This document shows positions 15,905 through 25,430 of a stretch of DNA of 56,191 bases, one piece after another. Source of the stretch: Staphylococcus devriesei (lineage in GTDB: Bacteria; Bacillota; Bacilli; Staphylococcales; Staphylococcaceae); contig NZ_PPRG01000020.1 in NCBI RefSeq assembly GCF_002902625.1, positions 1-56,191 of the forward strand. Reading direction: 5' to 3'. Below the pieces are notes generated by a model. It saw only the letters and a program-made list of their open reading frames with translations, was not told the origin of the DNA and ran no database searches. How positions within the stretch are numbered: position 1 is the first letter of the stretch; every line of letters begins with the position of its first letter. The translations under genes were made by a program, and so were the position numbers.

Positions 15905-18049
15905 TTATTTGTAAATTTTGATAATGTAAAATGAATTATAATTTAGTTTTATTTTTAGCGGACCTTTTTTAAAGTTATGCTCTCGAATTTTATATGCTGG
16001 ATGGGTTAAATCATTCATATTTCTTAAAAATTTCGTAGACCATTGATACTTTTCTCTAATACTTGGCGAAATAATATGATTAATATTACCGTTATAGTCA
16101 TCTATCTTTTGAATTTTCACAAGGTATTGATCTTTTAAATCTGCATTTTTAAAATCTATATGAGTATCTGTTTGTTCATAATCTACCTCACGCGACTCAC
16201 TTTCTAGTACGCGCCAATCATAAAGAAATACTGTATAACTATCTTCGTCATTAACAATAATATAATTATCTTTAATCAATTTCGGTTGTGTGTTGATTGA
16301 AACCAATTCATCTATCATAGTGCCTAAAATAGATTTAAAACCATTTTCATCAAATAAGTACAATGCGTTAAATAAATCAGTGTAATGTTTGAAGTTAAAA
16401 CTGATACCATTAAAATACCTAGCAGTTTTTACGATTGTTTCTATTAATAATGGTGCACTATTATTTAAACTACTACTTTGATTATTTATAAAATTATGAT
16501 TTTCAAAGTTAAGGAATATTATTTTCTTATTTTCCAAGTCTATTTGTTGTAAGATTTCTCTAATATTCTGATAACGTAATATATTTTTAACTAAAAGACG
16601 TTCATTTTTTTCAATTAGGTACGGCATTTTTAATTTGGCATTATCTATATATAAAAACTCGAAATTAATACGTTTAATTTGTGATTCTAACGTTTTAAAT
16701 AGTACTGGGTCATTTAATAGTTTGCTAATTTCTAAGCCAAAAGAAAAACGACTCGTTTTATGTTGAATTTTTAAAATAACACGATAGATTGTTTTTAAAT
16801 CTATTTCATCTAGGTCAAATACAAGGCTTAATTCATGCCCTTCATTTACTGTAATATTATTCGCTTTGAAATGGTCCATCACATCTTCGTAATTAGATTC
16901 TAGAAAATTCACTAACCTCAAATCTTCCAATCTAAAAATTACATTTAAATTATTTTTTATAATGTATTCAAACATAAGTTGGCGTTCATAAACGGTAAAT
17001 TGATCTTTTATGTCGCGCATGTCTACTTTTAGATAGTACATAAGTGAAGAATTTTCACGATGCAATGGTCTCGCAAAATCTTGTAAGAATAATAATTTTA
17101 TCTCTTCGATAGTATTAATTTGTAGTACTAAATAATAAGGTTCTACAACTTCTTCTGTCTGTGAATCTACATATATATTGTACTCAATTTTTTCTTGATA
17201 ATATTGGTGTTTAGATTGTATAAGATGATTAATCTTTTCAAGACTATCGTCTATATGACTTTCATAGTCCATATCAATATCTTTCTCGTACTTACTACAG
17301 GATCGATAATCATTTGGCGTAATTCCTACATAGCTTTTAAAGGTTTTAGAGTAGCTCGACGCATTACTAAATCCTAAGTTTTCACTAATCAAACTAATTG
17401 TATAGTCCGTAGTTAGCAATTGCTCAAATGAAGTAGCTATTTTCAGGGTATCGACGTATGTTTTAAAGCCCATATTTAATACTTGATTAAACTGTGCCGA
17501 TAAATTAGATTTTGATGTAAATAAATGAGATGAAATATCTTTTAAAGTTAATCGTTTATCTATATTTTTATTAATATATTCCAATACATCGCTTAACTCA
17601 CCATAATATGAAAAATGATACTGATTGTTAGCAATACTTTTCTCCATACTGCCTTGTTTACCAATAATATTAACAATATCTCTTATATGTTTAGCATCTT
17701 CTGAAACATTAGCATCTTTTAAATGATTTATTGCTAATTGAAGTAACGCTTTTTTTATAGCATTTACTGATTTAAGTAGATTTGTAGAGTATTTATAATC
17801 GAAGAATTCAAATCCTTCGTCTCTAAACCAATCACTAGCAATATAAACCATTAGTGTTTTATTGTTATCTTTTATCGAGAATATATCAGTATTATTAATA
17901 ATATATATTTCATTTTCAATTGTAATATTTTTAGTAAAGTGTTGAATTTTCACTTGGCCTTCTATTGGAAAAAGTAAAATAATACCATCTTGACAGCGTG
18001 TCATTTTATACTCATGTTTGGTAAGTAAATGAAAATAGGCATTAGACAT
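15905..18049 (-). CDS. rbf: Rbf-like AraC-family regulator of biofilm formation
   Basis: This 714-residue regulator is very large for the AraC family. Residues 150-250 hold the two helix-turn-helix motifs (RLTLKDISSHLFTSKSNLSAQF and ISLISENLGFSNASSYSKTFK, ending VGITPNDYR). The first 130 residues look like a cupin-type sensing domain. Residues 290-714 resemble the glycosidase-like TIM-barrel and beta domains appended to some AraC proteins, probably a ligand sensor without catalysis. Size, domain order and the adjacent sarX match S. aureus Rbf, which promotes biofilm by acting through SarX on icaR. Rsp is the paralogous alternative, but sarX adjacency favours Rbf. Confidence 0.82.
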   Translation of the reverse strand: MSNAYFHLLTKHEYKMTRCQDGIILLFPIEGQVKIQHFTKNITIENEIYIINNTDIFSIKDNNKTLMVYIASDWFRDEGFEFFDYKYSTNLLKSVNAIKKALLQLAINHLKDANVSEDAKHIRDIVNIIGKQGSMEKSIANNQYHFSYYGELSDVLEYINKNIDKRLTLKDISSHLFTSKSNLSAQFNQVLNMGFKTYVDTLKIATSFEQLLTTDYTISLISENLGFSNASSYSKTFKSYVGITPNDYRSCSKYEKDIDMDYESHIDDSLEKINHLIQSKHQYYQEKIEYNIYVDSQTEEVVEPYYLVLQINTIEEIKLLFLQDFARPLHRENSSLMYYLKVDMRDIKDQFTVYERQLMFEYIIKNNLNVIFRLEDLRLVNFLESNYEDVMDHFKANNITVNEGHELSLVFDLDEIDLKTIYRVILKIQHKTSRFSFGLEISKLLNDPVLFKTLESQIKRINFEFLYIDNAKLKMPYLIEKNERLLVKNILRYQNIREILQQIDLENKKIIFLNFENHNFINNQSSSLNNSAPLLIETIVKTARYFNGISFNFKHYTDLFNALYLFDENGFKSILGTMIDELVSINTQPKLIKDNYIIVNDEDSYTVFLYDWRVLESESREVDYEQTDTHIDFKNADLKDQYLVKIQKIDDYNGNINHIISPSIREKYQWSTKFLRNMNDLTHPAYKIREHNFKKGPLKIKLNYNSFYIIKIYK

Positions 18050-18261
18050 ATATTAACCTCTTTCTATTCATGATAGCCTTTCTTTTAATTGTACTAAATT
18101 ATCTTCAAGAATATAACTTATATATATTGTTTAAATGTAAATCTACCACAATATTAATTCTAACTCAAAAATACACATAAGAATATATTAATTTATTTCT
18201 AAATTATGTATCTACTAATTTTAAAAAAAGATGTTACGATATTGTCTCAATTTTAAATAAT

Positions 18262-18432
18262 TTGTAGGGAGTTGAGCCATTTATAATCAAATGAGCTAGG
18301 CTGCTTAATTTGGCAATGGTTAGTTGAAATGATCACATATTGAAACCTCGATTGTCATTTCTAGTTAACTTTGCCGGGACAGGATGAGGAAATCTTTCAA
18401 TATACATTGGATTTCTAACCTACTCCCTACAA
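18262..18432. repeat. Dispersed staphylococcal intergenic repeat, diverged copy
   Basis: The element is bounded by a perfect 10-bp inverted repeat, TTGTAGGGAG (18262-18271) and CTCCCTACAA (18423-18432). It shares with the copies at 48868 and 51026 the order GAGCCATT, TTTCTAGT.AAC.TTGCCGGG, GAAATCTTT and ACATT.GATTTCT. It fills the middle of the 448-bp gap between rbf and the BI-1 gene; the rest of that gap (18060-18250) must hold the rbf promoter but shows no clear one. Confidence 0.7.
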
Positions 18433-18497
18433 AATCGAAAATGAAAACAATTCGTCAACATCTTAAATTCGAAATAATGTATTATATGAGTTTGTGT

Positions 18498-19175
18498 TTA
18501 GTTTTTAAAACGATTAGCTAATCGTAAAACATCTTTAATAATATTAAGCAAATTAATAAATAAGTTAAAGCCCATTTCCCGAGGCGTAAAGCTACCACGT
18601 TTCATCCGATTGAAATCGTATAGCGTGTACATTAAAAATAAAATTAAACCAATAACAGTAATCGCTGTATGATAAATCGGATTATGAACAAACATTCCAA
18701 TCAACCCACCAATGATTAAAGCAATAAAAGCTACAAATAAATATTTACCGAGACTCGAGGCATCATTGATTATAAAGTATCCTAATATACCGAAAACAAT
18801 AAATGCGCCAATTGCTATTAATACATTTTTATAAAATACGTCTGGACCTAAGTTTTGCATATAGGTTGTAAAGGTAGCGTAAGACAATAGTCCTACTATA
18901 ATAGCATAGATATGCGAAATGACCAGACCGTACTTACGTGCGCGTTTTATAAATAGAGTCGCTAATATAAGTACGAATAAACCAATTGATAATGGCCGTC
19001 TCCATTCCATAGGTAAGTATTGACCAAAGTAACAACCGATACCAAAGATAATCCAGTAATACGTAAAGAATAACCACACTTTAGCATAAGCATGAGCACT
19101 TTGGCTATGATGACTTTTATTTTTAACTTTCTTATTAGACACCGCATTTTGCGTAGTATTTGAAGATTGAGACAT
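18498..19175 (-). CDS. Bax inhibitor-1 (BI-1/YetJ) family membrane protein
   Basis: This 225-residue protein has a polar 30-residue N-terminus followed by about seven membrane helices. The end of the protein, LFLMYTLYDFNRMKRGSF and FINLLNIIKDVLRL, is the typical BI-1 C-terminus. The B. subtilis relative YetJ is a pH-gated calcium leak channel, with acidic residues in the last helices; the same job is only inferred here. The ATG at 19175 follows AGAGAGGTC by 4 nt; an ATG eight codons earlier overlaps that site. It is a single gene, divergent from the LysM-CHAP gene. Confidence 0.78.
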   Translation of the reverse strand: MSQSSNTTQNAVSNKKVKNKSHHSQSAHAYAKVWLFFTYYWIIFGIGCYFGQYLPMEWRRPLSIGLFVLILATLFIKRARKYGLVISHIYAIIVGLLSYATFTTYMQNLGPDVFYKNVLIAIGAFIVFGILGYFIINDASSLGKYLFVAFIALIIGGLIGMFVHNPIYHTAITVIGLILFLMYTLYDFNRMKRGSFTPREMGFNLFINLLNIIKDVLRLANRFKN

Positions 19176-19681
19176 TTTTGACCTCTCTTTTATTTTCATA
19201 CTAAATTTTTATCTTGATTGTACATTATCTCACTAAAGATTAAAAAGGTTTATTTTATCTACTTTTACAGTACCCAATTATTTTCAAATCATTTATTTTA
19301 AATTAATCTACCTTTTCAAAAGTGTTTATTGCAACTATGTTTTCCACAACTATAAACGCTGTTGTTGAGCCATTTTGAATGTTAAATTCACGATTAAAAT
19401 GTCATTTTCCGAGCTGAAATGTTACAAAATTATTTTCTTATAAAATTTATATAATATTTCAACAAGGGTTCACGTCATGTGTGGCAACGGTTATAGGACT
19501 TTTACATATAATAGGACAAATATTAACAATATTACAAGATAATAACAACGCCCACAGTAATCTATTTTTTTGATAGTATGAATACGTGATAAACGAATTA
19601 ATTTATAAAGGATATATAAAGAGTTTGGAATGATAAATTCTTATTTTTATAAAATAAAAAGTTTCAAGGAGGACATCAAGT
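19176..19681. other. 506-bp gap upstream of the LysM-CHAP hydrolase gene
   Basis: The gap carries the divergent promoters of the BI-1 and hydrolase genes. Only the hydrolase promoter at 19625-19653 is convincing. I looked for WalR boxes (TGTWAH-N5-TGTWAH) because homologous hydrolases are WalKR targets, but found no correctly spaced pair. No open frame of note is present. Confidence 0.5.
19625..19653 (+). promoter_or_regulatory. Promoter of the LysM-CHAP hydrolase gene
   Basis: TTGGAA (19625-19630) and TATAAA (19648-19653) are 17 bp apart. AAGGAGG follows about 20 nt downstream, before a TTG start. Confidence 0.6.
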
Positions 19682-20509
19682 TTGAAAAAGTTAGCAGTCG
19701 CAGTCTCTGTTGCATCTGGGGCAGTAGCAGTATTCTCGCATCATAACGCTGAAGCATCTACACAGCATACGGTAAAATCTGGGGAATCTTTATGGAGTAT
19801 TGCTAGTAAATACAATATATCAGTAAAAAATATTAAACAAAGTAATAACTTATCTAATAACGTGATTTTACCTGGACAAGTACTTACTATTGGGGGCAAT
19901 AATAGTAATAGTACCTCAAATGGAATTTCAACGTCAGTAGCTTCTTCATCTACTTATACAGTTAAATCTGGTGATTCACTTTATGGTATCGCTAATAAAT
20001 ACGGTGTCTCAGTGAATGCGATTATAAAAACGAATAAGTTATCTGGATATTTAATTACTCCTAATCAACAATTAAAAATTCCAAATAGCTCTACAACATC
20101 TAAAAAGACACTAACTAATCCAAACCCTAATAATGCTACTTCAAACCAAAGTAACGGTTATCAAAGTCCAACTTTTAACCATCAAAACTTATACACTGCT
20201 GGCCAATGTACTTGGTATGTATTTGATCGTCGCGCGAAAGCTGGAAACACAATTAGCACATACTGGTCAGATGCTAAATATTGGGCTGGCAAGGCTGCTG
20301 CTGACGGCTATACTGTTAATCATAGACCAACAGTAGGTGCGATTATGCAATCAACTTCTGGTTACTATGGTCATGTAGCTTATGTTGAACGTGTAAATGC
20401 AGATGGTAGTGTTCTAATTTCAGAAATGAATTATGCTAACGGACCATATAACACAAATACACGTACCATTCCAGCATCTGTAGTTTCAAGTTATAACTAT
20501 ATCCATTAA
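19682..20509 (+). CDS. Secreted LysM-CHAP cell-wall hydrolase (SsaA/Sle1-like)
   Basis: This 275-residue protein starts at TTG, 6 nt after AAGGAGGA. A signal peptide ends at AEA-S (about residue 25). Two LysM peptidoglycan-binding repeats follow (about 27-72, [19 protein letters not shown]; and 92-136, [19 protein letters not shown]), separated by Ser/Asn linkers. A C-terminal CHAP domain (about 160-275) has the catalytic cysteine in GQCTWYV and the histidine in [10 protein letters not shown]. Such enzymes act as amidases or endopeptidases that split daughter cells. S. aureus Sle1 has three LysM repeats, so this is closer to the shorter two-repeat paralogue found next to the pit and graRS genes. 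It is monocistronic with a strong terminator. Confidence 0.9.
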   Translation: MKKLAVAVSVASGAVAVFSHHNAEASTQHTVKSGESLWSIASKYNISVKNIKQSNNLSNNVILPGQVLTIGGNNSNSTSNGISTSVASSSTYTVKSGDSLYGIANKYGVSVNAIIKTNKLSGYLITPNQQLKIPNSSTTSKKTLTNPNPNNATSNQSNGYQSPTFNHQNLYTAGQCTWYVFDRRAKAGNTISTYWSDAKYWAGKAAADGYTVNHRPTVGAIMQSTSGYYGHVAYVERVNADGSVLISEMNYANGPYNTNTRTIPASVVSSYNYIH

Positions 20510-20587
20510 TGCTACATCTAATGAATTAAATCATTAAAATAAGAACGTATGAAACAATATAAAAATCAATAAATATCTAAAGAAATT

Positions 20588-20635
20588 ATAAGCCTATCAA
20601 TGAATTTTAAAAAAACATTGATAGGCTTATTTTAT
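20588..20635 (+). terminator. Terminator of the hydrolase gene
   Basis: ATAAGCCTATCAATG and CATTGATAGGCTTAT form a perfect 15-bp stem followed by TTTTAT. Confidence 0.9.
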
Positions 20636-20681
20636 ATCAATTTCTAATTTCTAATGTTTACCGTATGAGTCGTTTGGATAA

Positions 20682-20750
20682 AAAATGAGATTGAGACATA
20701 AATCATTTAAGTACTAGAAAGCGAATAAACGATGTCTCAACCTCATTTTA
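20682..20750. terminator. Long-loop hairpin at the end of the pit operon
   Basis: AAAATGAGATTGAGACAT (20682-20699) pairs with ATGTCTCAACCTCATTTT (20732-20749) around a loop of about 32 nt. It lies immediately downstream of the pit stop and can act in both directions. Confidence 0.65.
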
Positions 20751-20754
20751 AATT

Positions 20755-21759
20755 TTATAAGAAAATATTCATTATTAAATATATAATTGCTGCTAAGATT
20801 GCAGATATAGGTAATGTAATAACCCATGTAATAATCATACGTTGTGCAGTACTCCATTTAACACCTTTAGCGCGGTTAGAAGCCCCTACACCAAGGATTG
20901 AAGAAGATACAACATGTGTTGTTGATAATGGGAAGTGTAATGATGACGCTACGAAAATAGTTAACGCTGATGAAATATCAGCTGCCGCACCATTAGCTGG
21001 GCGGATTTTCATAATGTTTCCTCCCACTGTTTTGATAATCTTCCAACCACCAATAGCCGTACCTAGACCCATTGCAGTCGCACAAGCGAGTTTAACCCAA
21101 AGTGCTGGCTCTACATTTGAAGAATCTTGGATATTAGCCACGATTAAAGCTAATGTAATGATACCCATTGATTTTTGCGCATCATTCGTACCATGTGAAA
21201 ATGATTGTAACGCTGCAGTAAATACTTGAAAGAATCGGAAATTACGATTCGCTCTTGTAAGATTTGCGTTCTTGAATACGATTTTCACAATTGTGTACAT
21301 AATAAAACCAACACAAAATGCAATGATTGGTGAAATAATTAATACAATGATAATTTTAGTAAACCCTTGATAATGTAATACACCGAAACCTTGAGCCATT
21401 ACTGCCGCACCAGCGATCGAACCAATTAAGGCGTGAGATGACGAACTTGGTATCCCATATAACCACGTTAATAAATTCCAAATAATCGCGGCTAAAATGG
21501 CAGCTAGCACTACTACTAGGCCATTATCTAATTTAAATGGATCAACGATATCCTTTGTGATTGTACCGGCAACTCCAGTAAAAGTTAAAGCACCGATAAA
21601 GTTCATAATAGCTGCTAAAAAGATAGCAGTTCTTGGTGTCAATGCACGTGTTGACACTGCTGTAGCAATCGCATTGGCTGTATCATGGAAACCATTGATA
21701 AAGTCAAAGATTAAAGAAAATATAACGATAGCTATAGTGATGATTAATACGTACTCCAT
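20755..21759 (-). CDS. pit: PiT-family inorganic phosphate transporter
   Basis: This 334-residue protein has about 10 membrane helices and both PiT signature repeats: GFHDTANAIATAVSTRAL near residue 23-40 and FSHGTNDAQKSMGII near 188-202. PiT carriers bring in phosphate with cations as neutral metal-phosphate complexes and work at moderate affinity. The gene is 14 bp downstream of the DUF47 gene, the classic pairing in which the PhoU-like DUF47 protein modulates the transporter. It closes the two-gene operon. Candidate PhoP-type direct repeats precede the operon. Confidence 0.93.
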   Translation of the reverse strand: MEYVLIITIAIVIFSLIFDFINGFHDTANAIATAVSTRALTPRTAIFLAAIMNFIGALTFTGVAGTITKDIVDPFKLDNGLVVVLAAILAAIIWNLLTWLYGIPSSSSHALIGSIAGAAVMAQGFGVLHYQGFTKIIIVLIISPIIAFCVGFIMYTIVKIVFKNANLTRANRNFRFFQVFTAALQSFSHGTNDAQKSMGIITLALIVANIQDSSNVEPALWVKLACATAMGLGTAIGGWKIIKTVGGNIMKIRPANGAAADISSALTIFVASSLHFPLSTTHVVSSSILGVGASNRAKGVKWSTAQRMIITWVITLPISAILAAIIYLIMNIFL

Positions 21760-21773
21760 AAATTAAAACTCCC

Positions 21774-22391
21774 TTAGCTATTTTTCATGATAATCGTTTC
21801 GAAATTATTTGCTACAACCTGACATTTATCAGCGATTTCTTCCATACTTTCATAAATATCTTTTATTTTAATTAATGTGATTGGATCAGTTTCGCTGTTG
21901 AAAATGTGTTTAATTGATTGGCGTAATATGCCATCACAATTTGTTTCAAACTCTTTAATATTAATTGAGTGAATACGCATATGAGATAATTTCTTTTCAA
22001 CTAATAAACCAACAGCTAACTTCATTTCTGCTACTGCTTTTTGGATATTTTCTACGAATTCAGCCATGTACTCATCAGTATATTCAATTGAATACATTTC
22101 AAACATTGCAGAAGTTTCTTCCATTGCGTCAAGCACATCATCAATTGCATTACATAAAGATAAAATGTCCTCACGTTCAATAGGTGTAATGAATGTTTGA
22201 TTTAGATCCGTAATAACTTGGTGCATAAGTTCATCACCATGTGACTCATAAGTCTTGATATTGTCAGAATAAGCTTTAAGATCTAAATGCGTATTGAAGT
22301 CCATTTTTCCGAATTCAACGGCTGCACGGTCCAAGTTGAATACCATTTCTTCTAATTGAACCATGAACTTATCCTTTTTCTTAGTAAACAT
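21774..22391 (-). CDS. DUF47 PhoU-like protein, Pit accessory/regulator
   Basis: This 205-residue, all-helical protein belongs to the DUF47/TIGR00153 family, distant relatives of PhoU. The acidic helix repeats (DREDILSLCNAIDDVLDAMEE-like and IYESMEEIADKCQVVANNFE) carry Glu and Asp residues of the type that bind metals in PhoU. These proteins are found beside pit genes and are thought to control phosphate entry. The ATG at 22391 follows GGAGG by 7 nt; the frame opens 12 codons earlier without a site. It is the first gene of the pit operon. Confidence 0.88.
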   Translation of the reverse strand: MFTKKKDKFMVQLEEMVFNLDRAAVEFGKMDFNTHLDLKAYSDNIKTYESHGDELMHQVITDLNQTFITPIEREDILSLCNAIDDVLDAMEETSAMFEMYSIEYTDEYMAEFVENIQKAVAEMKLAVGLLVEKKLSHMRIHSINIKEFETNCDGILRQSIKHIFNSETDPITLIKIKDIYESMEEIADKCQVVANNFETIIMKNS

Positions 22392-22465
22392 TATAAAGCC
22401 TCCATTATAGCGATTGTTATCAATCACATTGTTAATTTTTTATTCTTGTAAGACAACTTAAATCA

Positions 22466-22494
22466 AGAATACATTTACAATAAGAACTTTTCAA
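22466..22494 (-). promoter_or_regulatory. Candidate promoter of the DUF47-pit operon
   Basis: On the minus strand TTGAAA (22494-22489), 17 bp and TATTCT (22471-22466) form a good sigma-A pair about 75 nt before the DUF47 start. Confidence 0.5.
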
Positions 22495-22514
22495 AAGCCT
22501 ATTTTCTGACTATT

Positions 22515-22531
22515 TGTAAATTTTATGTAAA
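22515..22531 (-). promoter_or_regulatory. PhoP-box-like direct repeat upstream of the pit promoter
   Basis: Read on the minus strand, TTTACA-TAAAA-TTTACA gives two half-sites 11 bp apart, the spacing recognised by PhoP-type regulators (TTAACA repeats). It ends about 20 bp upstream of the pit -35. AT-rich sequence makes chance matches common. Confidence 0.4.
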
Positions 22532-22621
22532 TATAATGTTTTACTGTTTTTCACGTCATACTCCATCATTGAATTTGTCCCTATTTGAAAATATCACAAA
22601 ATTTACATAACCACAATTGCA

Positions 22622-22638
22622 TTTACAAATTCTTTACA
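22622..22638 (+). promoter_or_regulatory. Second TTTACA pair with 11-bp phase
   Basis: TTTACA (22622-22627) and TTTACA (22633-22638) are again 5 bp apart, on the other strand and farther from the pit promoter. Additional single TTTACA hexamers lie at 22474 and 22602. Confidence 0.3.
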
Positions 22639-22665
22639 AATACGAAACATTCCTTCAACTTTTGC

Positions 22666-24555
22666 TTAAATTGAGTGGTTAATTGTCCGTCTAGAATGGT
22701 TATAGGCAATAATTGCAAAAATGCTATAAATGACCGTATATATAGCCATAACTACAAAAATGGGCGTTTGATTTGCGAACCCAATGAGCTTCATAAAAAC
22801 TAGTGAAGCAAAATAGGCATGTAATAGTGCAATAATTAAAGGCAATCCAAAATTAAATGCTACTTTAAGTTTTAATCCTCTCGCCATATCTTTTTGCGTA
22901 AATCCTAATTTACGCAAAATCGAATAACTCTCTAGTTCATCTTCTGTTTCGTCTATTTGTTTGATATAGATAATACATCCTGTTGCAATTAAGAACGCTA
23001 TTCCTAAGAAAGAGGTAACAAATAATAGAATTCCTGTTAAACTTGAGGCTTCGCTCACTACTTCGCTTCGTGTTTGTACATCTCCACTAATTCCGCTAAC
23101 TATTTTTTCCAATTTTGGAATATCCTTGTTATGTTTCAAGTCAAAGCCATATTGAGGTACAATATATTTATTTTTAGCATGTGCTTTCAAATAATTATAT
23201 TCTTTATCGCTAAGAACTAGCGTTGACCCTCCCAAATCTATACTCTCTTTAAAGTAAATTTTATTTATCACTTTATGTAGTTTTACATTTACATGTGATT
23301 TCTTAGTTCCTATGGCTATAGTGCCATTCTCTCTGTGCTTTGCTAAATCATGAATTAAACCTTCTGGAATAATTAAATTCGCTTGCCCCTCTTCCAAAGA
23401 AATATTAGGAAAATATTTCTCACTAGTAACTGTAACCGCATAAGGCTGTGCTTGACTCACATCGAATAAATGGTCTTTATATACTTTCGAATAAACTACC
23501 TCTTTAAAATCATACTGATAAGCAATGTGATGTCTTCCAAGTTCAAAACCTAATTCATTAGCAATATTTTCATCTTTCAACGTCACTTCGTGAGGGGATT
23601 CCAATAATACTTCATTACTTAAAGAGCCTCGACTAAGCGCTGCGAAACAGAGAACAGATACAGTAATCGCCGAAATAATCGCCATTACGGTAAGAGAAAA
23701 TGCATTTTTTCGAATACGAAACATGAGCGATGATGTAAAAATAACATCATTTACAGTCACATTTCCACCTTTAGAGTATTTGATGATTTTTAGTATGAGA
23801 GAAACAGTACTTCTAAAGAAGAAGTATGCGCCGATAACAGTTAAAAATAAAATTATAAATGGCAGTAAAATATGATCTAACAATTCCATAAACCGTGTTG
23901 ATAAATAATAACCTGCTAATATAAATAAAATGCCAAGGATACCTAAAACAACTTCACCTAATGTAATATTAACTTTACTTTCTTCTTTAGTATCTTGAAA
24001 ACTCATCAAACTTTTTATTGAATTTTTATTTAGATAAATCCACGCCTGCACAATAATTAAAATGTAAGAAATAATCAAAATAAATAATGTTTGTGCGATG
24101 GCTTGAAAACTAAAGATAATGGACACTGAAGTATGAATACCTAACAATTTCAATACAATCATTAAAAGAATTTTAGATCCTAATATACCAATGACCATGC
24201 CTAATATAGCTGTTATCAAGAAAATGAATAACTGCTCTAACATTAACATGTAAATAATACTCTTTTTATTTAAACCAACTGTTTGTAATAACCCAAACTC
24301 ATAACTACGCCGTTTAATAAATAACATATTGGTATACATAATAAAAACGATAATAATTATGAATAAAAAGTAACTACCGACCTGGGTACCTTGTTTAATA
24401 ACCGACATTGATTGATGTAAATGTAAATGATGTACATATTTAATCGTTATAAAGCTATAAAATAAGACGATGCTTAAAAGCAATAAGAAGATGTAAATCG
24501 CGTAATGCGTAATATTTTGTTGGAAATTTTTCCAAATAATATGACTAAAACTCAT
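22666..24555 (-). CDS. vraG: VraG, permease of the GraRS-linked peptide-sensing ABC system
   Basis: This 629-residue FtsX/BceB-type permease has ten membrane helices. One large extracellular domain of about 200 residues (about 310-510) lies between helices 7 and 8, as in BceB. In S. aureus VraFG does not simply export drugs: with GraS it senses cationic antimicrobial peptides through the extracellular loop and drives GraR. The start overlaps the vraF stop by 11 nt. A DUF47-pit operon follows on the same strand after a 274-bp gap. No hairpin terminator is obvious downstream, so some read-through is possible. Confidence 0.92.
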   Translation of the reverse strand: MSFSHIIWKNFQQNITHYAIYIFLLLLSIVLFYSFITIKYVHHLHLHQSMSVIKQGTQVGSYFLFIIIIVFIMYTNMLFIKRRSYEFGLLQTVGLNKKSIIYMLMLEQLFIFLITAILGMVIGILGSKILLMIVLKLLGIHTSVSIIFSFQAIAQTLFILIISYILIIVQAWIYLNKNSIKSLMSFQDTKEESKVNITLGEVVLGILGILFILAGYYLSTRFMELLDHILLPFIILFLTVIGAYFFFRSTVSLILKIIKYSKGGNVTVNDVIFTSSLMFRIRKNAFSLTVMAIISAITVSVLCFAALSRGSLSNEVLLESPHEVTLKDENIANELGFELGRHHIAYQYDFKEVVYSKVYKDHLFDVSQAQPYAVTVTSEKYFPNISLEEGQANLIIPEGLIHDLAKHRENGTIAIGTKKSHVNVKLHKVINKIYFKESIDLGGSTLVLSDKEYNYLKAHAKNKYIVPQYGFDLKHNKDIPKLEKIVSGISGDVQTRSEVVSEASSLTGILLFVTSFLGIAFLIATGCIIYIKQIDETEDELESYSILRKLGFTQKDMARGLKLKVAFNFGLPLIIALLHAYFASLVFMKLIGFANQTPIFVVMAIYTVIYSIFAIIAYNHSRRTINHSI

Positions 24556-25306
24556 ACATCATGCCACCTAAAATACTTTGCGCACGCAATATTTCTTTAT
24601 GAAACACTTGTTTATCATCTTCACCTTGATATAATTCTGTGAAGATTTGCCCATCTTTTAACATAACAACACGATCTGAAAAACTAGCTGCAAGAGGATC
24701 ATGTGTCACCATTACAATTGTCGCATTGTATAATTGATTAATTGTTTGAAAACGATGGAGTAAATCTCGTGTATTTTTAGAATCTAATGCCCCAGTGGGT
24801 TCATCTGCAAAGATAATCTTTGGATGCGTTATAAATGCACGAGCAGCTGACGTACGTTGACGTTGCCCTCCAGAAATTTCAGAGGGATACTTATCACTAA
24901 TATCAAAAATATTAAGTGTTTCTGTAATTCGTTGATAGCGTTCATTCATTTCTTTTTTATTCAACCTTTGTACGGATAAGGGTAATACAATGTTTTCTTT
25001 CACTGTTAATGTATGAAGTAAATTGTATTCTTGAAAGATAAAGCCGATATCTTTTTTTCTAATTTCAGATAGAGTTTTGTTAGATAATTTTTCTAATTGT
25101 TGATTATCTAGGACGACTGACCCATGGGTTAAATAATCGATAGAACTCAATACATTTAGTAATGTTGTTTTGCCTGACCCTGAAGGTCCCATAATAGAGA
25201 TAAACTCCCCCGCTTCAACGGATAAATCTATTCCTTTTAAAACTTCTTGTTTCATATTTCTAGCACCATATGTTTTGGTTACTTGTTTCGCCTGTAAAAT
25301 GGTCAC
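24545..25306 (-). CDS. vraF: VraF, ATPase of the GraRS-linked ABC system
   Basis: This 253-residue ABC ATPase belongs to the MacB/BceA class, with Walker A GPSGSGKTT, Q-loop FIFQEYNLLHTL, signature ISGGQRQRTSAARAF and Walker B IIFADEPTGALD followed by VTHD. It starts at GTG, preceded by GAGGTGAAG at a normal distance. It partners VraG. The 124-bp gap after graS suggests a promoter of its own, which in S. aureus is GraR-dependent. Order graX-graR-graS-vraF-vraG is the standard staphylococcal one, which makes the naming secure. Confidence 0.93.
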   Translation of the reverse strand: MTILQAKQVTKTYGARNMKQEVLKGIDLSVEAGEFISIMGPSGSGKTTLLNVLSSIDYLTHGSVVLDNQQLEKLSNKTLSEIRKKDIGFIFQEYNLLHTLTVKENIVLPLSVQRLNKKEMNERYQRITETLNIFDISDKYPSEISGGQRQRTSAARAFITHPKIIFADEPTGALDSKNTRDLLHRFQTINQLYNATIVMVTHDPLAASFSDRVVMLKDGQIFTELYQGEDDKQVFHKEILRAQSILGGMMYEF

Positions 25307-25430
25307 GTAATTACTTCACCTCGTTATTGATAAATATTTTCCTCAAATTTGATATCTCACCGTTTAATTCACTTTAATTATATAGGTTGTATTCTATTGA
25401 AAAATGAAGATTAAATAACAAATTGCAGGT

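Noticed and set aside
19200-19620. WalR boxes upstream of the LysM-CHAP hydrolase gene
   Set aside because: TGT-type half-sites near 19520-19550 are spaced 8 and 10 bp start to start, not the 11 bp needed.
20732-21229. Plus-strand frame of 165 codons opposite pit
   Set aside because: It is a shadow of the clearly conserved phosphate transporter gene and begins inside the terminator hairpin.
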